A stretch of DNA of 64,000 nt from Ectobius pallidus (GCA_964059195.1 CAXKWD010000009.1:90121432-90185431); one strand, 5' to 3'; positions 21,906-33,246 are shown, counted from the first letter of the stretch. Program-made: numbers and translations. The notes: generated by a model not told the origin, from the letters alone.

Positions 21906-22400
21906 GTAAACATTATTTAACAGAACTCTCTCCTATGTAAAGTTTCATTTTACGGACTGAGTCCGTTAAGGTAAAAAAAAAAAAAAATGCAAGCACGTCA
22001 TAGGGATTATAGATGATATCACCAGATATCACTGTCGTTTTCTTAGCTTTTGTACAAATTAATAATTATCCATTTCCTTCATTTTGACTACTACAAATAC
22101 TGTTATTCCTACTACTTTTATTATCGTGTAACTATTAACCACTTAGAGTATTGAAAATAACATAAACCACTGTTTCGACAGTAAAAATTTAGTCCATAAC
22201 ATAGATGCCAGCAGTTATTTTTCTGAAAAAGCACAAACGCAATTAAAAGCAATATTTACTTTACATTTCTTAGGAGCTTAATTTCTCCCCATTCAATCAT
22301 TCTACAACTCCTTATCATAGCAAAGGATTTTCAAATAGACTATTATTTTAGTATCTGCCTTTCGTATAACTTCAAGAGAGCGAGAGAAAGAGAAATTTCT
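21906..22400 (+). repeat. unnamed ~490-bp interspersed repeat U, copy 1
   Basis: It shares GTAAACATTATTTA, CATTTTACGG-CTG-G-CCGTTAA, CATTTCCTTCATTTT, CAGTAAAAATTT-GTCCATAA, ATTTCTCCCCATTCA and ATAACTTCAAGAGAG, in order, with 49249-49735. There is no coding capacity and there are no terminal repeats. A hairpin near the left end (21952-21966) is discussed in the findings. Confidence 0.8.
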
Positions 22401-24055
22401 TTACATGTAGATCGCAGATGTTCCTGGTATAATATGTACAATATAGAAAACCTTTTTTATTTAATACTTAATTTTTACAACTGTTAACTTTTCTCTAATA
22501 AATAAGGGTCTACAATATTCATCATATCGAGAGCCAGCAAGATTTTTAAATTTTTTTTATTTTTTAAGAACGAGAACACTTATACAGGCTGTAACAGACA
22601 GGGAGGCCAAAATTTTAGGGAAACATTCCTTGCATATAGAGGGTGAAATTATGTTATATGAACATGGGTTCGAAAATGCTTTATTTCCTACACCTCCACC
22701 ACTTAGCAGAATTCTCGAAAACAGAACTGTATAAAAAAGAACATCAAATGAAATTTTCAAAATTCTCCGTTAGCGCGGGTACATCCGTCAACCCGCCGTT
22801 GCATGGACTCCCTGATGCGCTGATGTATCCCTGGAGTATCTTGTATTTTCTGTTAGACTTGCAGAATACAGAATACGAGCACGGAGACTCTCTACATCTG
22901 GAACCAGTGATTCATTCACAAAAGTATTTGAATGTTTGTCGAGATTTGTGATTTGTGATATAACCTAGTTTTTTATTTCATTGAATTAGGCCTACGAAAG
23001 ATGAACTACAGTAATAGATTTGGAGTTTAATACTCCAGCTATTATGGGTTGAACGCCATAAACAGCACAGTGGAAGAAAATTAAGCACAAATGTTTTATA
23101 ATTTTATAATTATGTGCAGGCCCCCTACTGTAAATAAAAAATTGTTCAAAGGTATTTTCTAGAGATTTTTGTTCTTTTCCTGCCATGATTGTCGACGGAA
23201 TTTTCTTATCCGTGATTGCTGCTCCATTCATTCCATGGATAATCGGGAGTTTACTGGTATATGGAATCACTGTCTTCGCTATCGCATGAATACCGTACAC
23301 GATTAAAATATAATACCTGTAATCGTACAAGAGCACACAAAAGAATTAAATTGGACCGCCTCACAAAGGATGTTACATTACGCATTTGTCGAATAAGTGA
23401 AGTATCCACAAATCCAGCAGAAACTGTCTGGTTTGTTTATACATTGACGTCTCCTTGTATCTATGGTCAGATAAAAACGGATCAGAACAAAAACGGAAAT
23501 AATTCTCATATCTAATAATATTACCTTATTACATATCGAAGCATATAACTTATACATAAACGGCTGGAATGCAAAAGTTAGAATTGCATGAAAACTAGAC
23601 CACGGAGGGAAAAACTGTTTTCAGATTTGAAATCAGCACGTCATAATAGCCTAAGTAGAATCGGTGAAGAAATCTCGTGCAACTGAGATTTCGGGGGGGG
23701 GGGGGAGAGAATTATAGATATAATAGAGAAAGACATCACTGCCTACTGAGACATCGCGCAGAACACTGACGCAGAACTCTGGTATATTCATCTGGTCATC
23801 GTAGTAGATCGCGATTGAAACTTCGATCGCGTTGTACACCTTCACCGCTATTGCGAGACTCCTTCGGCATGCCCTTACTCAAATGTAATAATTCTTAATA
23901 ATTTTACTTAGGGAGTGCGAGAAGTAAATCAACATAATTAAATAATAAGTGTTAATTCCTCTTCAGTTAAAAAAGGCATAGTGAGGGTTGCTTAGACATA
24001 TAAATGCTTGGTTCTCCCTGTACAATAACAGTGGAAGCCCGGTCACAAAAATCAC
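22401..24055. other. no recognisable gene; one G-run
   Basis: Frames of 102 (22643-22951, plus) and 114 codons (22992-23336, minus) were inspected; neither shows a motif. A 14-base G run lies near 23692-23705. Confidence 0.4.
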
Positions 24056-24330
24056 TAATTATAGTGCTTTCACGTTCGCCAGAGGTTTCAAGGCCACAAC
24101 TTCTCACGTCTAATATGCCCCCACTGATAGCAGTCAACAGTATTCCCCTTTGCGCAGAGGAGCTGCGCTTTCGCACACACTCATACGACACCAAGGGGGA
24201 ACTCCCTACTGGCTTGTCATGTGACTGGCATTGGAGGGGTATGATGTCATATGAGCACGGTAAGTGGGGGTATCATAGCCGTGCTACGTTTGGCCTTGAA
24301 ACCTCTGGCGAATGTGAAAGGACTATAGTG
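24056..24330. mobile_element. MITE with ~37-bp terminal inverted repeats
   Basis: TATAGTGCTTTCACGTTCGC CAGAGGTTTCAAGGCCA on the left is mirrored at 24291-24327 (TGGCCTTGAAACCTCTGGCG AATGTGAAAGGACTATA), with three mismatches. It is ~275 bp. The GC-rich interior has no recognisable coding sequence; the 117-codon frame reads straight through both ends and is spurious. Confidence 0.85.
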
Positions 24331-24361
24331 TGCCTCACCGTACTGCATATGACATAACTTA

Positions 24362-24520
24362 CGAGGTAGACCATTAAGGGCAATTAGTCATAGGATAGAG
24401 GTTCCATCTGGCGCTGTGAAGTGAACTCGGGCTTAACTCAGTAGAGCATTGGCACGGATAGCCAAAGGTCCTGAGTTCAAATCCCAGTGTCAGAGGAATT
24501 TTTCTCCTGTAATATTATCA
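24362..24520 (+). repeat. tRNA-like repeat family C, copy 1
   Basis: CCATTAAGGGCAATTAGTCA and TTCCATCTGGCGC lead into a tRNA-like block: CTTAACTCAGTAGAGCATTGG, AGCCAAAGGTCCTGAGTTCAAATCCCAGTGTCAGAGGAATTTTTCTCC. The same order occurs inverted at 62685-62830, and the tRNA-like block again at 47160. Flanking sequence is conserved on both sides, so this is an interspersed repeat rather than a tRNA gene. Confidence 0.8.
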
Positions 24521-25547
24521 ATTAATGTCCAGCAGAGTCAATAATATGTGGTTCATGAAGGCATATGCATACATCTATGGTTCTCCCCACCATAACCTCC
24601 TTCAGACAATCTTAACACGACTTTTCTCATAAGGACACATTCTCTATATAATCCTTATTGCATAGCTTATTTATGAAAATAGTAATTTTACAATCCCTGA
24701 GCGTAATGCTCATAATAGGAAATGGCAACTCAGAACAATGGCTACAACAAAATGCAAGAGATACAAAAATACAAGCGATGGCATAATTTAAGACAAATGA
24801 TTAGCAAATATGTAGTAGTTAATAATAAAACCACCTTGCATTACCGGTACCTCAGTGATGTTGTTATAAACCATATTATCGTGTACATAATCACTGGGCC
24901 GGTAAGAAAAGAAAGTCCCCCTAAAGCAGAATGAGACATCTGCAGTAAAATGTGCTTTAATGTAATAGCAAGAAGAAAATTACTTAATTCTCAATTAATG
25001 ATTGTAGAGTGATATCGTCTCTTTCAGTTTTCCGCTTCTAGTTTTCATAATGCGACTGCAATTTAATCACCGCCTTCTCAATCTGATAGCATTACAATTT
25101 AAAACAATAACATGAATTGGAGAAAGCTTTAGAAATTCTGATATTCCAGCAGTAAGCCCTGTTTATTATTTCGGACCCCCAACATCGCTGAGGGAACGTG
25201 AAAAATGTCTGGGTGGGGGCTTTCACACGAGAGAAAGCACGAATTTTCTCTGTCATGACGTACGCTCTTGCTTTATACAAACTGGCTCCATATCATTGTA
25301 GACCAGATTAAGACGGGATGGTGCGTCCCTAATATCAGCATGAGCTGCTCTCAGTAGGAGTAAACTATCACTTTACCTTATAGGCCTACTGATTTTCATA
25401 TAGGGGAAGTTTATTAAGGAAGCTATAATTATTATTATTTAGTCTCCAGGGATGGAAACCCTATTTCGTCACAGAGACATGTTAGGGTTGTAGTTTACAA
25501 ACTAATTATAATAATTGTATAGTTTCAAATATTAAATAAGTAATTAT
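24521..25547. other. no recognisable feature
   Basis: AT-rich. Frames of 62-70 codons show no motifs. Confidence 0.45.
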
Positions 25548-26010
25548 TCCACCGCTGTGGCGTAGGGGATGCATTCACTCCTCTCACGCAGCGGGCCCTT
25601 GTTCGATTCCTGGTCGGGACAAGTTACCTAGGTGGGTTTTTTCTGGGGTTTTTCCTCACCTGTGAGACAAATGTCGGTTAACTTTAGGCCCTTGTGGTCC
25701 CCAGATATCATCTGGCTGTCATTATCATCTTCATCCCATCCTCGCCTTGTTTGGAGTGAGTGTGTGTGTGTGAATGGTGTGTCTCGTCCTATGTGTTCGT
25801 GTTGTCTCGGAGGTGGCCCCAGCATTGGGCTGATCACTCATCCGGGGAGGCCCTCCATGCCCTTGTCTGGTCGAAAAAGTATGTATGTGGTCCAAAGATA
25901 ATCCCTTTCCCGACAGGTCGCGGCCCTGTAAGGCCCGGGCGGCTTGGGTCGCTTAAATCCTAAAAGGGAGAGGTAAAACTATTGATAAATAAATAAATAA
26001 ATAATTATAG
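25548..26010 (+). repeat. tRNA-derived SINE, family A, full-length copy
   Basis: The head CCACCGCTGTGGCGTAGGGG ... TTGTTCGATTCCTGGTCGGG carries A/B-box-like motifs. The ~370-bp body includes CCCTTGTGGTCCCCAGATAT, TGATCACTCATCCGGGGAGG and AAGGGAGAGGTAAAACTATT, followed by a (TAAA)n tail near 25985-26005. TAATTAT-like bases on both sides may be a degraded target duplication. The frames of 67-89 codons over it are not genes. Confidence 0.88.
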
Positions 26011-26053
26011 TTGATCGTGAATGTAAGTTAGGCCTATAAGACTGATAAATTCT

Positions 26054-26302
26054 CTAAAACAGCAGATATGAGTTGGAAAATGTTTTCTCACACTGCAATT
26101 TAAGGTTAAAACTTCTTCTTTCGAATAATGGACAGTCAAATAAGACCTGTTTCACAGTTTCTGTTGACAACAGACATCTGCAGACGTGGTTTCTGTCTGT
26201 AATTACGTTGAATTTCGTAAAATAACTACCAAACTTTCCATGGCCTGTTAGAAATAAGCAAGCCTGTTCTGATGTTTGACCAAAAAGTTGAGAATTTGAC
26301 AA
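26054..26302 (-). pseudogene. non-LTR retrotransposon C-terminal fragment (R1/jockey-like style)
   Basis: The minus-strand frame reads LTGHGKFGSYFTKF, then CRCLLSTETVKQVLFDCPLF. This resembles the LTGHGxFxSYL...C.CG..ET..HVLF.CP block downstream of the RT/RNase H region in R1- and jockey-type ORF2 proteins. Only about 80 codons remain, and the first cysteine pattern is degraded. The 3' side abuts the SINE tail. Clade assignment is tentative. Confidence 0.6.
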
Positions 26303-26782
26303 TTTCTGTTTTCATTTTTTTCCCAAATATTCACAGAAGAAAAAGCAAATAGAGGGTCCTATGTATTCACCGATGTAGTTCTCTATTTTCAAGCAATGGT
26401 TATAATAGAACATATTAGCAAGACAAGATTTACTTTTTTTAAATACAAGTGTAGCCTAATTTTCTTCTTTTTTAACATATGAAAATAAATATGTCATGCA
26501 ATTTTGCATCTATCTAAATAAAGGTAGAGAAGGTAGCCCAATTCAACAAATCCACATAGGCCTACTATTTTCTTGTATTCAAAATTATTTTACGCTTTAT
26601 ACATTAAATTATACAAAAACAATTCAGAAGAAAGGAAAAACTTAGTATAAGTAATTTTGTTTTATTTTATGTTTGCACAAGAAAAAAACTCACAACAAAG
26701 AGTTGAACGTATTGACATGGCACGATATTTTAATATTTGCATTGTATACAAAATTATCAATATACTTATTTCCAAAACTGTT
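26303..26782. other. no recognisable feature
   Basis: AT-rich with no frames or repeat matches. It may include unrecognisable upstream remains of the non-LTR fragment. Confidence 0.4.
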
Positions 26783-27347
26783 TATACCCTTAGCAAGCAG
26801 AAATAGCGGTTGAGGCCAGGCAGGTTCCTTCACCCGCAAGTACCCTCACATTTACAAGCCAGGAGATTAGGACTAACCGTAATTTCCTCCCCATGAGTCA
26901 CATAGTTTACTGCAATCAGTCAATCTTAGATTTTTTTAATATGTCATTTTATCTTAAAATCTTTGTTATAAATCAATTCTACACATAATTATAAGAAAAT
27001 TGATACCAAACAATGTATAATTTACTTTAATAGGAACATTTATAACAGATACTAAAATAAAAGTTACGAGAAAACTGCTTTCAAGTCCTATGTTCCTATT
27101 AAAGTAAATTATACATTGTTTGGTGACATTTTTCTTGTAATAATGTGTAGAATTGATATATAACAAACATTTTAAGATAAAATGACATATTTAAAAAATC
27201 TAAGATTGACTGATTGAAGTAGACTATGTGACTCATGGGGAGGAAATTACGGTCGGTGCTAGTCTCCTGCCCTTGTAAATGTGAGGGTGCTTGCGGGTGA
27301 AGGAACCTACCTGGCCTCAACCGCCATTCCTGCTTGCTAAGGGTATA
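26783..27347. mobile_element. ~565-bp near-perfect palindrome (fold-back element)
   Basis: The left arm 26783-27039 (TATACCCTTAGCAAGCAGAA ... AATTTACTTTAATAGGAACA) is repeated inverted at 27091-27347 with roughly 92-94% identity and almost no indels. The loop is ~51 bp. The outer bases read TTATACCC/GGGTATAA. There is no open frame of known type. The GC-rich outer third (CCTTCACCCGCAAG) sits on AT-rich inner arms. Confidence 0.93.
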
Positions 27348-27969
27348 AAAGAGCATCATGAATTTTGCACGTGGTGTTGATATTTTAATTTTAACATGGT
27401 GTTAACATCTGAGAATGATTGACGACAGTTTGCTGTTGCAGATCGTCACTTTATTTCACGTTTTAACCTTTCACTGCGGCTGGCGAATAAATGCGTTGCC
27501 TAAAAATGTATAAAAGCAGAGATATAAGATTAATAATAAAGTAGTGCTCTATGTAAAATGTGAGGATTTTTTTCAGTTATTATTTTTGTTATTTATAGAA
27601 ATCAGCTGTTCCACTGAAATTTTCATCAATGAATTCAAACTGAGAGCCCACTGATGTTTTTACTTGATGAATCCCTTATTATCAATGTATAAATTAGCTC
27701 TGAAAGGATTGTTAAGCTTGACTGATAATGGCGGTGTTGTCTCTTATTGTCATTTAGTGACTCCACGATTATACATTTATGCTACGTTTACTGGGCCTAT
27801 GTCGCCGGGTTATTTTAGGGTTACTGCCATTTTGATTCTTTTCATTCGATGATGCTCGAGACCACATTATATAGTTTTTTTGTTCTTTTCCTTCTTCATC
27901 GTCTTCTGTATTTGAAGATTTAGGCTTCTCAATCGGTCCCGGTATTAATGTATAATATCTTTCCTCTAG
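27348..27969. other. no recognisable feature
   Basis: No repeat match or motif-bearing frame. Confidence 0.45.
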
Positions 27970-28160
27970 AATTAGGCTACACAATATGTACTCTAAGATC
28001 ATTATTGGAATTCAGATATTCTCCGTTCGTCAAATGTATTCTGTCCATTTTGTTTATATCGTTCTGTTTTATCATTCGGTTAGAATACGCTAAATTTTTC
28101 TCTAATGCCTTCATACTTATTCTGACAAATTTGGTATCTATTATATAAAGTGCGTTGTCC
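27970..28160 (-). repeat. diverged repeat, possible coding remnant, copy 1
   Basis: It aligns with 29882-30060 (same orientation, ~70%). On the minus strand both read open with matching codon phase: KFVRISMKALEKNLAYSNRM then IKQNDINK here. The source is unknown. It could be a decayed transposon coding segment. Confidence 0.5.
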
Positions 28161-29100
28161 GAAGTCCCGAAGCATTTTGATTATCTGTCTTCCAAAGGGC
28201 CCAGCTGTTACAAACCGGTAAAAGAATTACACTTTTCAAAGCGAATTGCGTTCGTGAAAGGTATCAATCGAAAGATTTTTCCGCTCCGGTTTAACCAAGT
28301 TGCATAACGTTGAGTTCTAAGACATATTTCGGCTAAGATATTAAAATTGAAATATTCCTATTTCAAAGTCGAACACAGCGTTTCGATTCAGTATCTCGAT
28401 CCAAAACCCCATAGGCGATTCATTCAATGAATAGTTCATAACAATGAACAAATGATAAATCCTGCTATGATAAATGCGAATTTGCACAAATTCTACATTA
28501 AATTTTAATGTGAGTAACCTATATTTCAATTTAAACACTCCTCACTTTTTTATCTGCCAGTGTTATTGCATTCGCTGAAAGATTGTTTACAGCTTGAAGG
28601 GGGTTTCGCTATCTTATTAAGTTATTACAATCTGCATGGCCATGCTAAAGGTGCCCGTACTCAAACATTGATTGCCAGTGCATTCTGTGAAATCCGAATC
28701 CCCTGTAAGTTACAGGTAAGAAGCATCAATTTTGATACAGATCGGGTTCATACAATTGAAGCAATTGTTGTAATAAGTTTTTGTGCATTCTTTCGAAATG
28801 TAGCCTACGGCTGCCGATTACCTTATCTACATTATGCTTTAAATGTCATTATTTTTCACTTTAAACACTTCTGACTTTTGTGCAAGTAATAGGCCTAATG
28901 CAATTCCTCCTGGATTGTTTTCAGATTGAACATAGTTTCGCTGTAAAAGCATTTCTTATGTCAGTGTATACGACTGTATAGTATGAATGAATTTAATTAG
29001 TTAGACTATATAACATCCAAGGTTAAGAAAAATATTAGGGAAGCAATGTTTACTTCACGGACTGTTCCATGCATCGATCTGATGTAGGCCTATAGGCTAA
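28161..29100. other. no recognisable feature
   Basis: A 104-codon plus-strand frame at 28560-28874 has no motif. Phrases TTAAACACTCCTCACTTTTT (28531) and TTAAACACTTCTGACTTTTG (28862) hint at an old local duplication. Confidence 0.4.
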
Positions 29101-29801
29101 TACGAGGGAGAATCAAATGAAAACCGCAATTAATTTTTTCCTACTATTTTACTGCAGGAAGAATGTTTGCTTGTACATTATTTTTCTACACAGTCCCCTC
29201 CCAGTTCAATGCACTTGCGCCATCGGATAGGAAGTGCTTTGATACCACGTGAGAAAAATTATTTTGGTTGACGCCGTAGCCACTCGTGCACCGTTTATTG
29301 GACGTCTTCATCAGATTTGAACTTCTGCCCTCCAAATCTTTCCTTTAATGGACCAAAGATATGGAAATCTGATGGTGACAGATCTGGCGAGTATGGCGGA
29401 TATGGGAGGCACTTGAAGCGAATGCCATCGATGGTTTTAATGGTTACACGAGCAGCATTAGGGCGGACATTATCATGTTGAAGCAAAACACCTGCACTCA
29501 GCAATCCCCTTCGTTTTGGCACCGTCAGACTTCCACATCTTTGGTCCATTAAAGGAGCACCTTGAAGGGCAGAAGTTCAAGTCTGATTAAGACGTCCAAT
29601 CGGAGGTGCATGAGTGGCTACAGCGTCAACCAAAATAATTTTTCTCACCGGTATCGAAGCACTTCCTATCAGATGGCGTAAGTGCATTGAACTGGGACTG
29701 GGAGAGGTCTATGTGGAAAAATAATGTACAAGCAAACATTCTTCCTGCAGTAAAATAGTGTGAAAAAATTAATTGCGGTATTCATTTGATTCTCCCTCGT
29801 A
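29101..29801. pseudogene. palindromic mariner derivative (two inverted 3' halves)
   Basis: Both ends are TACGAGGGAGAATCAAATGA and its complement, ~38 bp, with TA at the edges. The left arm (29101-29378) encodes on the minus strand the mariner C terminus PPYSPDLSPSDFHIFGPLKE ... GQKFKSDEDVQ. The right arm (29518-29801) encodes the same stretch on the plus strand (SDFHIFGPLKEHLEGQKFKS, with a stop). The central 140 bp keep LLQHDNVRPN, the second catalytic-aspartate block, in the minus orientation only. The gene is thus a fold-back of its own 3' half; the N-terminal two-thirds is missing. It is non-functional as a transposase. Confidence 0.92.
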
Positions 29802-29881
29802 ATTTCAACCTTAAAAACAAGACAAATAATATTATTATAACTACTATAAATATAATTTTTACATGAATCTAGCTAAATTTT

Positions 29882-30060
29882 AGCTAGTTCTATATGTTAT
29901 GGTAAGGTCATTATTAGAATTTAAATATCCTCCTTTCGTCAAAGGTATTCTTTCCAGGTTTGTTTATGTTGTTCTGTTTTATCATTCCGAGAGAATATTC
30001 TTTAACTTTCTCTAAGCCTCCTCTTCTCATCATCCTACCAAATTTAATATCATTTTTGAA
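29882..30060 (-). repeat. diverged repeat, possible coding remnant, copy 2
   Basis: Partner of 27970-28160. The minus strand reads KFGRMMRRGGLEKVKEYSLG then MIKQNNINKPGKNTFDERR before a stop. The IKQN(D/N)INK core is shared and phase is kept, which favours a coding origin. Confidence 0.5.
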
Positions 30061-31423
30061 GGATTACAAATTCTTCATTCTAGCATCTTGAACATGATTG
30101 GATTTTTTCATGACACAAATTTACTTCCATACAGAAGGAACACCTTTAACCTTAATTTTTATTTACATTTATTAATGTGAAAATTTAGAATTAACAGTCA
30201 TTTCTATTTACATCAAACCTTTATGAAAAGCATAATACATAATTACTTAAGCTATTATATAACTTACTTAAACAAGGTTGAAACAATGTTCTTTAATTCG
30301 GTGTTGGGTCTTCTTATACTGCCCCTTCAAACTTCGGAGTAAGATTAGCCTATTTTATTTTTGTGGAAATCGCCCATTGAATATTCATAAGGCTCTATAC
30401 TTTTCAGTCATAAAACGTATTATTAATGCATTTAAATATAATGGACTGTGACAAAGACACTATCAGTAACCAGAGTCTAGTTAAAGTAATGAAAGCGTTC
30501 ATTCACAGTTGTTTGGATTGTACTGTGGAATGGTTATTGATTGTAACCATGGCAATTAACTCATTCTTGAGGAAACTTCTCATCAATTCCCTTCTATTGT
30601 TCATTCCTACTGACCTTTGACCTACCACGAGATGTGTGACGTCAGACTTCGTGGAGGGTCTCCAGCAATAACAATCAAGTTTCATTACTCGTGATGGACC
30701 TCCTCATTACTAGGCGTGTCACTCAATCGCTTCCCATGGCCCACTGTTACCGAAAAGCCAAGGAATGAATATCTAAGTAGATCTCCGTAACGAGGAATCG
30801 ATAATTTATGTAAACTGTGCTAAGGTATCAATTATAATTTTCACCTTCTTTCTAATTATTAGAGTTCCGGAAAATTCTTCAATAAACGTTTCTTATACTT
30901 GGATAAATGCACTAAAAATTGTTCTGTAGAAAATAAAATGTCTTCGGTAGACTTATTTACTGTGCCTAATGTGAATACAAAATTTAATAAGGCTGTCATT
31001 CATTTTTATTATTTCACTACGAAACTGGAGTAAAGCGGTGATTTGACGTTTCTATCAATGGTGTAATCCGATGAAACTTATAGAAAAAATTACATACAGA
31101 AAACTTAATTTAAGAATAAAAAGATTAAATTTGAATATAAATACAATACAATTCAACGGCCCTAAATAGCGTGCTTGCTCGCCCGCTTCGTGAGACATCG
31201 GGTATACTCGGCGATGTTCGTCTCTCGCAGTAGGCCTATAAACTTTCATGACGACTACAAAATTAGGAAAACAGTTTCTTTATTATATAAGGCCTAAGTG
31301 AAATGAACACAATGAACAATAATATTCTAATTTTATTTTTACTTACAATTTTCATAGCTCTGAACCACAAACATTTTTAATAATCTACCAGTGTAATTTT
31401 CTTAAAAATCCTGGAGTCAATGA
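30061..31423. other. no recognisable feature
   Basis: No motif-bearing frame. Frames of 60-64 codons near 30426-30685 and 31055-31249 appear random. Confidence 0.45.
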
Positions 31424-31455
31424 ATAATGGCGGGCGAAGCCGGGGGCAACAGCTG
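31424..31455 (+). mobile_element. degraded Helitron-type 3' end
   Basis: GGCGGGCGAAGCCGGGGGCAACAGCTGT contains a GGC-GAA-GCC hairpin followed ~11 bases later by a CT-dinucleotide. It parallels the better-preserved end at 31849-31868. Confidence 0.45.
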
Positions 31456-31839
31456 TAAAATATTGATGGTTTTATCTCTTGAAATATCGCTGATAATAAT
31501 AATCCAAACAAACCATTCCTTCTCTTGAAACATTATATAATTTCTGAAAAATACACTGAATTGATAAAATAAAATTCACATCATATTCATGTCAATAAAC
31601 AGCTGTGAAACAATACGTATTATGTGTTCACAGGTTCTTTGGAACTGCATAATCGATTCTGATATAGTTTTCCCAGGGGGCGCTTTCATGTCGTGGAATG
31701 TACTCTAAAGCAGGACTTTTAGCTGTTTCATTAATTAATTATTAATGGCTTAGTTTACGAATGATTCGCGTGCAAGTGTTAATAAATATAATGCTTTAAT
31801 AATTATTATACTCTTAATTTTTAATTTTTAAAAGAATTA

Positions 31840-31868
31840 TCGTGGCGAAGCCACGGGCACCTCCTAGT
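31840..31868 (+). mobile_element. Helitron-type 3' terminus
   Basis: CGTGGC-GAA-GCCACG hairpin (31851-31865 region), then GGCACCTCCTAG followed by T. A GC-rich hairpin ~10 bases before CTRR, inserted before T, is the diagnostic 3' end of Helitrons. I could not define the 5' TC end, so element length is unknown. It could extend back toward or past 31424. Confidence 0.65.
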
Positions 31869-33179
31869 ATAAATACAATACATACTCATTCAGGACTTCT
31901 CTTTATTTCAGCTATAATTAGTGAAATTGTGATAATGAAAAATAAAAATTATTGAGAAATAATGGAATTTAAAAAGATCCATAATTATTCAAATGAAGAA
32001 TTACATAAATGAGCAATAGAATAGGATTCACAAAATTAAGGAATGGCTTGATGCAATTCCTTGATGAATAGAACATTCCTTTGTTGTTGATGTACTTTAG
32101 GATTGGCCCTATATATAACCCGCTATTAAAATTAATTAGTCTATTATAGGCCACGCTTTAAGTTAAATAGTGTTTAACCTGTTTAACTTTAGCCTGTTTA
32201 ATTTTAAAGGAACTGGGGACCAAACTTATTTAGGCAAGTCGTCTTGAGGGCCGCACCATAATTACTTATGTTTGATTCATATTAACCACTTGGCTTATTA
32301 CGTACGGTACTTAGAAATGTGATCCTGAAGACTTGTATAGTTATAGTTATCGTTCATGCATTTGTATATGTTATAAACGATTTTAAAATAGTATGAAAAA
32401 TAAACAGAACATGTTTATTTTTACAAAATATAGCTATTGTTCGCCAGTTTTTGATATATATATATATACACCCTAAAAACAGTTAACCCATAGGAGGACG
32501 TGGAAATATTTCAGTTCTTTTTTTAAGTTCAATTTTCAAAGTGTTAATGTCAGTCAAATGGAGTTTATAAATCCTAGTCAACTTTTATTTTATTTCATTT
32601 TATTTTCAAAGCAATAGGCCTACATCAAGTTCTGTATGAATCATTGTTAATGTTGTTAGTAGAAGCATATCTAAAGGCTGGTTAAGTTTCCTATACGCTT
32701 ATGCCTATGCCTAATAAATAAAAAATGAAAGAAATATTGTCATTTAAAAACACAGACAATAGGATAGGTAGAATAAGTTATGCTGATTTTCTTTTGACGA
32801 AAACTTTCAATAAAGAAGCCTGAAATGCATGCAAGAGTAGGTATTATATCGACATCTGCTTTGGATGGTAAACAAGATTGAAATTTAATCACTGTAGCCA
32901 ATCGGCTTTACACAGTCAAATATTCATTTCAAGCACCAGGTTGCTAGAAAAAAGCTGTCTTCAAGCGGTTGGGCTGCTAATTTAAATTCATAACAGCCAT
33001 AAAAGTCACAAACTGTTTTCTAGTAGTTTCTATAATGCCCTATCAAAAGACATTCATACGTTTACAGTCGCAGTAGCTTAGTATAGTTCTTTATTATTTA
33101 CTATGATACATATGTATCATATCACATTAGTGAACACATGCTTCATCTTAACTGGCTATAGCCTATTGTATCCATCGAT
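31869..33179. other. no gene; short (TA)n at 32455-32468
   Basis: AT-rich with a small TA run and no matched repeats. Confidence 0.45.
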
Positions 33180-33246
33180 TTCTCTCAGGACATAGCCTAT
33201 TGTACGAAACTGTATTTAATGGCTAAATAAATATTATTATTATTAT
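33180..33246 (+). mobile_element. non-LTR retrotransposon 3' tail with (ATT)n
   Basis: GTATTTAATGGCTAAATAAATATTATTATT resembles the minus-strand tail of the element at 41487-41993 (CATTGGCTAATAAACATTATTATT). Only the last ~60 bp and the triplet tail are recognisable. Confidence 0.5.

Noticed and set aside
22643..23336. Plus (102-codon) and minus (114-codon) frames as candidate genes
   Set aside because: No recognisable domain, signal peptide, splice context or composition shift; lengths are near the chance maximum for 64 kb in six frames.
24004..24357. 117-codon plus-strand frame
   Set aside because: It spans both terminal repeats of a MITE; the palindromic ends explain the open reading on either strand.
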